Assembly (NCBI GenBank): GCA_002327405.1
Contig: DCVO01000129.1
Span: forward strand, 20,593 to 35,106
Reading direction: 5' to 3'
From: Thiobacillus sp. UBA2186
GTDB lineage: Bacteria; Pseudomonadota; Gammaproteobacteria; Burkholderiales; Thiobacillaceae
Length of the DNA stretch: 14,514 nucleotides
Below the pieces are notes generated by a model, which saw nothing but the letters and a program-made list of their open reading frames with translations, ran no database searches and was not told where the DNA came from. Below, in pieces: positions 8,000 through 14,514 of this stretch (position 1 is the stretch's first letter; the number at the start of each line of letters is the position of its first letter). The translations under genes were made by a program, and so were the position numbers.

Positions 8000-8127
8000 T
8001 TCGCTCGCACCAAAAAATGAGCCGGCAACGATATCATTTGGCCGGAACCTGTATGTGACGATTTTGTTACGGCGGCGTGCCTCGCCTGAAGGAAACCTGC
8101 GCCAGCCGAACAACGGACAGTTTAGCC

Positions 8128-9135
8128 TTATAAACCCGTATATTGCCGGTACCACCCGACCCACTTGCCGATGCCATATTCCAGCGGCGTCTTCGGCTCG
8201 AATCCGACCGCCTGCTTCAGCGCTTCGATGTCGGCGTAGGTCGCTTCGACATCGCCGGGCTGCATGGGCAGGTAGTTCTTCTTCGCCTCCTTGCCCAGGG
8301 CCTTTTCGATGGTGCCGATGAAGCTCATGAGTTCCACCGGCCGGTGGTTGCCGATGTTGTACACGCGGTAGGGGGCGTGGCTCTCCGCCGGGCTGCCGTG
8401 CGCGTGATCGTAGCCGGGGTTGGGCTGGGGGATGCGGTCCATGACGCGCACCGTGCCTTCGGCGATGTCCTCGACGTAGGTGAAGTCGCGGCGCATCCTG
8501 CCATGGTTGAACACGTCGATAGGACGGTCTTCCAGGATGGCGGAAGTAAACAGCCAGGGCGACATGTCGGGGCGGCCCCAGGGGCCGTACACGGTGAAGT
8601 AGCGCAGCCCGGTGGCGGGCAGGCCGTAGAGGTGCGAGTAGGTGTGCGCCATCAGCTCGTTGGATTTCTTGGTGGCGGCATAGAGCGACAAGGGATGGTC
8701 GACGTTGTCGTCCACCGAGAACGGCAGCTTGGTGTTGGCGCCGTACACGCTGGAGGAACTCGCGTAGACGAAGTGCTCGACGCCGTTATGGCGGCAGCCT
8801 TCCAGCAGGTTGGCGAAACCGACCACGTTGCTCTGGATGTAGGCGTGCGGGTTCTTCAGCGAATAGCGCACGCCTGGCTGGGCGGCGAGGTTGATGACGC
8901 GGTTGAAGCGCTCGGCCTCGAACAGGTCCTCCATGCCCATGCGGTCGGAGATGTCGCCCTTGATGAAGCGGAAGTTGGCGTGCGGCGTAAGCTGCTCCAG
9001 ACGCGCCAGCTTCAAATTGGGGTCGTAGTAGTCGTTGAGGTTGTCGATGCCGACCACCTCGTCGCCGCGCGCGAGCAGGATTTGCGCGACATGCATGCCG
9101 ATAAACCCGGCGGCGCCGGTGAGCAGGATTTTCAT
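8128..9135 (-). CDS. NAD-dependent epimerase, UDP-glucuronate 4-epimerase type
   Basis: This 335-residue extended SDR probably interconverts UDP-glucuronate and UDP-galacturonate for surface polysaccharide or LPS. The NAD-binding GAAGFIG is at 7-13 and the acidic ribose-binding residue is in GIDNLNDYYDP (29-40). Catalytic Ser128 lies in YASSSSVYG, and Tyr152 and Lys156 in YAATKKSNE. The TVYGPWGRPDMSPWLFT block (181-197) is characteristic of GlcUA 4-epimerases. The length is normal. The ATG at 9135 has GGAG about 5 nt upstream. The gene is divergent from waaA, 54 bp away. Its 3' third (from about residue 242) is duplicated in the chimeric STAS gene 3.1 kb downstream. A related sugar-nucleotide epimerase specificity is possible. 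Confidence 0.88.
   Translation of the reverse strand: MKILLTGAAGFIGMHVAQILLARGDEVVGIDNLNDYYDPNLKLARLEQLTPHANFRFIKGDISDRMGMEDLFEAERFNRVINLAAQPGVRYSLKNPHAYIQSNVVGFANLLEGCRHNGVEHFVYASSSSVYGANTKLPFSVDDNVDHPLSLYAATKKSNELMAHTYSHLYGLPATGLRYFTVYGPWGRPDMSPWLFTSAILEDRPIDVFNHGRMRRDFTYVEDIAEGTVRVMDRIPQPNPGYDHAHGSPAESHAPYRVYNIGNHRPVELMSFIGTIEKALGKEAKKNYLPMQPGDVEATYADIEALKQAVGFEPKTPLEYGIGKWVGWYRQYTGL
8135..8413 (-). repeat. Direct repeat copy 2: 3' segment within the intact epimerase gene
   Basis: This is the parent-type copy of the repeat at 5034-5312, in the same orientation. Bases 8222-8341 match 5121-5240 exactly. The two copies bracket the SulP and STAS genes. Confidence 0.93.
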
Positions 9136-9189
9136 GGAATCTCCGATTTAATGGCCAAATTTTAACAGGGCAGGGGTATCCCCCGTAAA

Positions 9190-10434
9190 ATGGCGGCCAT
9201 GCTTTTCCTGCAAACCTTGCTCTATCGACTGCTGCTGTGGCTGGCGCTGCCTCTTATTCCGCTGCGGCTGTTAGTGCGTGGTTTCAAGGAGCATGGCTAC
9301 TGGCACAATATTCCCGAGCGCTTCGGTTCGATTGCCGCGCAAGTCGATCGCCCGGTGTGGATCCATGCAGTGTCGGTGGGCGAGGTGCGCGCCAGTGCCC
9401 CGCTGGTGGAGCGCTTCCTCGCGCAAGGCAAGGTGGTGCTGATTACCTGCATGACGCCGGCAGGCCGCGGCACAGCCGAGCAGTTGTTCGGTGGGCGGAT
9501 CTCGGTGCATTACCTGCCCTACGACTACGCCTGGGCGGTGCGACATTTTCTGCGTCGTGTCCAGCCTGAGCGCGGCATCATCATGGAAACCGAACTGTGG
9601 CCCAATCTCGTGCGTGAAGCGAAACGTGCCGGCGTGCCGCTGTATTTGGTCAACGCCAGGCTGTCGGAGAAGTCTGCTGCTGGTTACCGCAAATTCTCTG
9701 CCTTGACGCATTCCGTCCTGCAGGACTTCACGGCCGTGGCCGCGCAAACGGAAGCGGATGCGGGGCGGCTGCGTGATCTGGGCGCATCGAATGTCACCGT
9801 CACGAGCAACCTCAAATTCGACATCGGGCCGCCGGCAGATCAACTCCAACTGGGCCGGCGTTTTCGCGAACTGATTGGTAATCGCCCGGTGTGGCTTGCT
9901 GCCAGCACGCGCGATGGAGAGGAGAAGCTGATTCTGCAGGCTTTCCAAAAAGCGGCTCCGCAGAATGCATTGCTGGCGCTGGTGCCGCGCCATCCGCAGC
10001 GCTTCGAAGAAGTCGTCACGCTTGCGCGAAACTTGGGACTGGAAGTACAGCGGCGCAGCGAGAACGCGCCGGTTAAGGATTCAACTCGCGTGTGGATGGG
10101 CGACAGCCTGGGCGAAATGTTCGCTTACTACGCAGCGGCCGACTGCGCGCTGATTGGCGGCAGCCTGCTGTCCTACGGCGGGCAGAACCTGATCGAGGCC
10201 TGCGCGGTTGGCTGTCCGGTGCTGGTGGGACCGCACACGGAGAATTTCAAGCAGGTCGCGGAAGAGGCTGTGGCGCAAGGCGCTGCCCTGCGGGTGGCAG
10301 ATGCGGCGGAGTGGGTGTCAAAGGCCGCCGCGCTCTCAGATGATGCGCGACAGCGCATGGGTGAAGCCGGCAAGCGCTTTGCCGCCGCCCACAAGGGCGC
10401 GGCGGAGCGGGTATTCCGGTTGATTGCGCCGTAA
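9190..10434 (+). CDS. waaA: 3-deoxy-D-manno-octulosonic acid (Kdo) transferase WaaA
   Basis: WaaA (KdtA) transfers Kdo from CMP-Kdo to the lipid A precursor on the cytoplasmic face of the inner membrane. The protein has 414 residues from the ATG at 9190, or 411 from the ATG at 9199, which gives the more typical MLFLQTLLYRLLLW beginning. An N-terminal membrane anchor covers about 5-29. The conserved ERFG (43-46) carries the glutamate regarded as catalytic base in the family. HAVSVGEVRAS, METELWPNL and VNARLSEKSAAGY follow. The C-terminal GT-B half has AASTRDGEE, VPRHPQRFEEV and GGSLLSYGGQNLIEACAVG...VGPHTENF, the hallmark of the family. Neither start has a good Shine-Dalgarno. The gene is convergent with tolC and divergent from the epimerase gene, so it is probably transcribed alone. 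Confidence 0.95.
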   Translation: MAAMLFLQTLLYRLLLWLALPLIPLRLLVRGFKEHGYWHNIPERFGSIAAQVDRPVWIHAVSVGEVRASAPLVERFLAQGKVVLITCMTPAGRGTAEQLFGGRISVHYLPYDYAWAVRHFLRRVQPERGIIMETELWPNLVREAKRAGVPLYLVNARLSEKSAAGYRKFSALTHSVLQDFTAVAAQTEADAGRLRDLGASNVTVTSNLKFDIGPPADQLQLGRRFRELIGNRPVWLAASTRDGEEKLILQAFQKAAPQNALLALVPRHPQRFEEVVTLARNLGLEVQRRSENAPVKDSTRVWMGDSLGEMFAYYAAADCALIGGSLLSYGGQNLIEACAVGCPVLVGPHTENFKQVAEEAVAQGAALRVADAAEWVSKAAALSDDARQRMGEAGKRFAAAHKGAAERVFRLIAP

Positions 10435-10482
10435 ATATCTGAATTGCTTGTTGTCCGTGAAGGACGAGAAGAAAAACTGATT

Positions 10483-10510
10483 TTCCCCGTGCTCCCCGTG
10501 TCCCCCCTGG
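10483..10510. repeat. Short tandem CCCCGTG-type repeat between waaA and tolC
   Basis: TTCCCCGTGCTCCCCGTG is followed by TCCCCCCTGG, giving two exact and one degenerate CCCCGTG-like units about 9 bp apart. It lies in the 97-bp gap between the convergent waaA and tolC genes. From general knowledge it resembles a dispersed CTCCGTG-type intergenic repeat of proteobacteria. No hairpin with a T-run is evident. Confidence 0.4.
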
Positions 10511-10531
10511 TTAACGGATTTTGCGGGGCTG

Positions 10532-11839
10532 TTATTTCGACGCGACCAGCAGGCGGTCGATTTCTTCCAGATCGGCAGCGGTCAGCAAGCCGGCGGCCGC
10601 CTTGAGGTTCAACACCGACAGCAGGAAGTTGTAGCGCGCAGCGGCAAGGTCGCGCTGCGCTGAGGTGAGCTGCTGCTGCGCGTTGAGCACGTCGACATTG
10701 GTGCGCACGCCGACCTCCAGGCCGAGCTGCGTCGATTCCAGCGACTTCTGGCTGGATGCGAGTGCGGCTTCCAGCGCTTTCACTTGCGCTTCGGTGCTGG
10801 TCACGTTGAGATATGCCTGGCGGGTTTGCAGCGCCGCGTTGCGCAGGGCGTCTTCCAGCTCCTGGCGTGCCTTGTCCTGGTTGGCGACGGCCTCGCGCAC
10901 TTGCGAGGAAACCAGCCCGCCCTGGTAAAGAGGCAACGCGAATTCCAGCCCGACCACGGTGGCCTCGCTGTCGATCGTCCCGATGCCGACGTTCTGGTTC
11001 TTGTTGTCGCTGTAGCTCGCCGTCAGGTCGAGCGTGGGATGATGGCCGCGGCGCGTGCGCTCGATTTCCCGGTCGGCGATCTGCCTGGCCAACTGGCTGA
11101 TGCGCACCTGCAGATTGTCGCTTTGCGAACGGCTTACCCAGTCATCCATGCTGGCGGGCGCCGGCGCGGCGAGCGCCGGTTTGGGCAGGAGGGCGGCGAG
11201 CGTGTTGACGTTCTTGCCGGTCAGGGTGTGCAGCGCGCGGCGCTTGATTTCCAGGTCGTTCAACGCGGCGATTTCCTGGGCGGTAGCCAGATCGAAGCGG
11301 GCCTGGGCTTCGTGCGTATCGGTGATGGTGGCGGTGCCGACCTCGAAGTTGCGCTTGGCCGCGGCCAGCTGCTCGGTGATGGCGGCTTTCTGCGCGCGGA
11401 TGAATTCCAGGCTGTCCTGCGCCAGCAGCACATCGAAGTAGGTGCGCGCCGCCCGCAGGATGAGGTCCTGCCCGGCTGCCTTGAACTGGGTTTCGGCCAG
11501 TTGCACGGACACCTTGGCCTGGTCGTAGGCGACCCAGTTCTGGCCGCGATAGATGGGCTGCGCGGCGTTCACGCTCCAGCCCCGGGAGTTGAATTCGCTG
11601 TCGCCGAGGGGGGTGTCCACATCGTTGCGGCGGGTGTTCGCGTTCAAGGAAGCATTGGGCAGCAGGCCGGCACGCGCCTGCGGCGTTTTTTCCTGGGCGG
11701 CACGGTAGGCGGCCTGGGCGGCGGCATAGCTCGCGTCGTAAGCCAGTGCGGCGCGATAGACCTCGGACAGATTGTCCGCAGCGGCGGGAAGGCCGAATGC
11801 GGCCATCAGGAAAAAACTCAGGAGTTTCGGTTTCATCAT
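10532..11839 (-). CDS. tolC: TolC-family outer membrane channel protein
   Basis: TolC trimers form the outer-membrane and periplasmic duct of type I secretion systems and RND/ABC efflux pumps. The protein has 435 residues. A signal peptide (MMKPKLLSFFLMAAFGLPAAA) is followed by DNLSEVYRAAL, closely resembling the mature start of E. coli TolC. The rest is two repeated halves of long coiled-coil helices, as the family requires. Examples are QAKVSVQLAETQFKAAGQDLILRAARTYFDVLLAQ in the first half and TRQAYLNVTSTEAQVKALEAA plus VGVRTNVDVLNAQQQLTSA in the second. The start is one of two adjacent ATGs (11839, 11836), 8 nt after the rhodanese stop codon. The frame is open further upstream, but that part overlaps the rhodanese gene and is not TolC-like. 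The gene is last in the pcm-like/rhodanese/tolC run. No membrane-fusion or pump gene is adjacent, so it probably serves several systems. Confidence 0.93.
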   Translation of the reverse strand: MMKPKLLSFFLMAAFGLPAAADNLSEVYRAALAYDASYAAAQAAYRAAQEKTPQARAGLLPNASLNANTRRNDVDTPLGDSEFNSRGWSVNAAQPIYRGQNWVAYDQAKVSVQLAETQFKAAGQDLILRAARTYFDVLLAQDSLEFIRAQKAAITEQLAAAKRNFEVGTATITDTHEAQARFDLATAQEIAALNDLEIKRRALHTLTGKNVNTLAALLPKPALAAPAPASMDDWVSRSQSDNLQVRISQLARQIADREIERTRRGHHPTLDLTASYSDNKNQNVGIGTIDSEATVVGLEFALPLYQGGLVSSQVREAVANQDKARQELEDALRNAALQTRQAYLNVTSTEAQVKALEAALASSQKSLESTQLGLEVGVRTNVDVLNAQQQLTSAQRDLAAARYNFLLSVLNLKAAAGLLTAADLEEIDRLLVASK

Positions 11840-11847
11840 TGTTCTTT

Positions 11848-12165
11848 CTAGTACAGGGGCATGGCCGGGTCTACTTCCTTGGCCCAGGCGTCGATGCCGC
11901 CGGTCAGGTTGATCACGTTTTCGAAGCCTTCGTGTTCCAGATACTTGGCGACCTGCCAGGAACGGATGCCATGGTGGCAGACCACGATGGTTTCCCTTTT
12001 TTTGTCCAGTTCGTTCATGCGCGCCATGATCTGGCCCATGGGAATCCAGATGGTGCCGGGCAGCTGGCAGCGCGCCATTTCCCACGCCTCGCGCACGTCC
12101 AGCAGCACCGGCGGCTCGCCCTGCTCGAGCCTTTCCTTGAGCTGGCGCGCAGTGAGGTGGTGCAT
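11848..12165 (-). CDS. Single-domain rhodanese (sulfurtransferase), GlpE-like
   Basis: The protein has 105 residues and one rhodanese domain. Marks are VLLDVREAWEMARCQLPGT (20-38), the active-site loop CHHGIRS with Cys63 as persulfide carrier, and the closing INLTGGIDAWAKEVDP. It would move sulfane sulfur from thiosulfate or a persulfide to an acceptor in the cytoplasm; the physiological donor and acceptor are unknown. The ATG at 12165 overlaps the upstream stop codon as TGATG, which indicates translational coupling with the pcm-like gene. It is followed 8 nt later by tolC. Confidence 0.92.
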   Translation of the reverse strand: MHHLTARQLKERLEQGEPPVLLDVREAWEMARCQLPGTIWIPMGQIMARMNELDKKRETIVVCHHGIRSWQVAKYLEHEGFENVINLTGGIDAWAKEVDPAMPLY

Positions 12166-12818
12166 CAAAAGGCGAAACGCTCGGGCTGCAGGGCGTTGAC
12201 CAGCGGCTTCAGGCTGGTTTCGAACAAGGTCTCGCTGCGATAGACGCCGCGCGAAACGCAAGTGACCAATTGCGCACTCATGGCCGGATCATCGCCGACT
12301 ACAGCGAACAGGCGGCCGCCGGGGGCAAGCTGGGTGGGCAGCGCATCCGGCATGACGGGCAACGAGCCGGTGACCACGATGACGTCGTAAGGCGCATGAT
12401 TCTCCCAGCCGCGGCTGGCATCGCCGGCTTCCAGGGTCGCATTGTCGAAGCCATGCGCCTTCAGGCGCGCCTCGGCATCCTTGATGAAGTCGGCGTGGAT
12501 TTCCACGCTGTGGACCTTGCCTGCCAGGCTGGCGAGCAGGGCGGTGAGATAGCCGCTGCCGGTGCCGATTTCCAGCACCCGGTCGGTTTTCTTGAGCTGC
12601 AGGCTCTGCACGCAGCGCGCTTCGAGCTTGGGCGACCACATCGTCTCGCCATGGCCAATCGGAATTTCCATGTCCACGAAAGCCAGCGAACGGTAGGGGG
12701 CCGGGACGAATTCTTCGCGCCTGACCTTGAACAACAGGTCCAGCACGGTCTGGTCCAATACGTCCCAAGGGCGGATTTGCTGCTCTACCATGTTGAAACG
12801 CGCTTGTTCGATATCCAT
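12165..12818 (-). CDS. Protein-L-isoaspartate O-methyltransferase-like protein (PCMT family)
   Basis: This 217-residue class I methyltransferase has the PCMT opening FNMVEQQIRPWDVLD (8-22), VRREEFVPAPYRSLAFVD (32-49) and SAM motif I VLEIGTGSGYLTALLA (81-96). VHSVEIHADF, the motif II region APYDVIVVTGSLP and LAPGGRLFAVVG follow. One feature is unusual: canonical Pcm enzymes have a GQTISQP-like substrate-binding stretch before motif I, whereas this protein has GHGETMWSPKLEAR (55-68). It may belong to a paralogous clade with another substrate, so I give no gene symbol. The start at 12818 fits the family N-terminus; the open frame extends 14 codons upstream without conserved sequence. It heads the operon with rhodanese and tolC and is divergent from thiC. 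Confidence 0.87.
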   Translation of the reverse strand: MDIEQARFNMVEQQIRPWDVLDQTVLDLLFKVRREEFVPAPYRSLAFVDMEIPIGHGETMWSPKLEARCVQSLQLKKTDRVLEIGTGSGYLTALLASLAGKVHSVEIHADFIKDAEARLKAHGFDNATLEAGDASRGWENHAPYDVIVVTGSLPVMPDALPTQLAPGGRLFAVVGDDPAMSAQLVTCVSRGVYRSETLFETSLKPLVNALQPERFAF

Positions 12819-12854
12819 TGGCTTTATTTTCAAAGGGTTATTCGGAGGCCTGCC

Positions 12855-12883
12855 TTGCAATTATTCCATATTTGGGCTAATTT
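12855..12883 (+). promoter_or_regulatory. Candidate promoter for the thiC transcript
   Basis: TTGCAA (12855-12860) and TAATTT (12878-12883) are separated by 17 bp. Transcription would start near 12890, just before the riboswitch aptamer, which is the expected position. The -35 matches the consensus at 4 of 6 bases and the -10 at 3 of 6, so the call rests mainly on position and spacing. Confidence 0.4.
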
Positions 12884-12891
12884 CGGGCCAT

Positions 12892-12985
12892 CGCTAGGGG
12901 TCCCCGGTAGGAAGCAACCAGTCTTCCGACGGGGTGAGACAGACCCTTTGAACCTGATGCGGTTAATACCGCCGTAGGGAAGCGC
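12892..12985 (+). ncRNA. TPP riboswitch (THI element) upstream of thiC
   Basis: The aptamer binds thiamin pyrophosphate and lowers expression of the gene downstream. The conserved parts are in order: CTAGGGGTCCC, GGGGTGAGAC (the TGAGA core), ACCCTTTGAACCTGAT, GGTTAATACC and CGTAGGGAAGC. The outer P1 helix can form between CGCT (12892-12895) and AGCG (12981-12984). A variable stem (GGAAG...CTTCC, 12910-12926) fills the P3a position. It lies about 110 nt upstream of the thiC start, which agrees with the gene's role in making the pyrimidine half of thiamin. Confidence 0.95.
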
Positions 12986-13054
12986 AAGGCGCTTCCCGCG
13001 TATTTCCGGCGAAGCGCGTGCTTGGGCGCTTCCCGTATATTCTGGCGAAGCGCC
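12977..13054 (+). promoter_or_regulatory. Alternating-hairpin expression platform downstream of the TPP aptamer
   Basis: Five complementary 7-mers alternate: GAAGCGC at 12979, GCGCTTC at 12989, GAAGCGC at 13011, GCGCTTC at 13026 and GAAGCGC at 13047. GGGAAGCGC/GCGCTTCCC (12977-12997) is a perfect 9-bp hairpin with an AAG loop and uses bases of the aptamer P1 strand, so the two cannot form together. The two later copies form a 37-bp imperfect tandem repeat, each copy able to fold on its own. The arrangement suggests a switch with several exclusive pairings. Embedded REP-like repeats are the alternative. Confidence 0.6.
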
Positions 13055-13065
13055 GGCCCTGCCGC

Positions 13066-13089
13066 CGCTCCTCGCCTTAACTTGGAGCG
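13066..13089 (+). promoter_or_regulatory. Hairpin that could sequester the thiC ribosome-binding site
   Basis: CGCTCC (13066-13071) pairs with GGAGCG (13084-13089) around a 12-nt loop. GGAG (13084-13087) is the only Shine-Dalgarno for the thiC ATG at 13094. A hidden ribosome-binding site is the usual way proteobacterial TPP riboswitches block thiC translation. Confidence 0.5.
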
Positions 13090-13093
13090 CACC

Positions 13094-14514
<1,421 letters not shown>

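Noticed and set aside
8000..8164. Earlier GTG start for the SulP transporter
   Set aside because: It would overlap the epimerase stop codon and add 55 residues unlike SulP N-termini, with no ribosome-binding site. The true start remains uncertain.
8143..9165. A 340-codon open frame on the plus strand opposite the epimerase gene
   Set aside because: It is antisense to a gene with complete family motifs and translates to low-complexity Val/Gly/His/Arg-rich sequence, as expected from a GC-rich opposite strand.
9173..9183. GGGGTATCCCC palindrome between the epimerase gene and waaA
   Set aside because: Too short and isolated to call an operator; no second copy nearby.
9161..9199. TTTAAC and TAAAAT as a promoter giving a leaderless waaA transcript
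   Set aside because: The spacing is 19 bp and the boxes match poorly. The lack of a Shine-Dalgarno is suggestive but not enough.
10784..11851. A 355-codon open frame on the plus strand opposite tolC
   Set aside because: It shows no domain or start signal, and tolC on the other strand is clear. It is an opposite-strand shadow.
11840..12085. Upstream extension of the tolC reading frame
   Set aside because: The added 82 residues overlap the rhodanese gene in another frame and would put the TolC signal peptide inside the protein.

Overview
This GC-rich window looks like chromosome from a betaproteobacterium, probably near the Nitrosomonadales. I judge this from protein character and gene content (MidA-type methyltransferase divergent from a pteridine reductase, bactofilin, waaA, a pcm-like/rhodanese/tolC run, riboswitch-controlled thiC), not from a database search. 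There are 12 protein-coding genes; two are cut by the window ends (secA at the left, thiC at the right). I found no tRNA, rRNA, CRISPR array or transposase gene.

Layout. 1-813: 3' end of secA (+). 906-2081: MidA-family methyltransferase (-), convergent with secA across a bidirectional terminator, with a REP-like palindrome inserted in frame. 2141-2893: pteridine-reductase-like SDR (+), divergent from it. 2946-3560: bactofilin (-). 3970-4842: ankyrin-repeat protein (+). 4839-5006: a 168-bp MITE-like element with perfect 23-bp terminal inverted repeats. 5027-9135 (-): intact UDP-glucuronate-4-epimerase-like gene, then a SulP transporter with STAS and cyclic-nucleotide-binding domains, then a STAS protein fused in frame to a second copy of the epimerase C-terminus. 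9190-10434: waaA (+). 10532-12818 (-): tightly packed pcm-like, rhodanese and tolC operon. 12819-13093: thiC leader with a TPP riboswitch. 13094 to the end: thiC (+).

Most genes are housekeeping or envelope functions: Sec export, Kdo transfer to lipid A, sugar-nucleotide epimerisation, outer-membrane efflux or secretion, cytoskeletal bactofilin, thiamin synthesis. The unusual part is 4.8-8.4 kb. A SulP-STAS cassette lies between two direct repeats of the epimerase 3' end (279 bp aligned, 16 mismatches by eye, including a 120-bp identical core). The intact epimerase is at one end. At the other, the truncated copy has become the tail of a STAS protein. This is what single-crossover integration of a circular donor would leave, and it produced a chimeric gene. 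A MITE lies just beyond the chimera.

The other non-routine structure is the thiC leader. After the TPP aptamer come five alternating complementary 7-mers, followed by a small hairpin that could hide the thiC ribosome-binding site. Together these look like a multi-state expression platform for thiamin control. No clearly new enzyme system or defence locus is visible.
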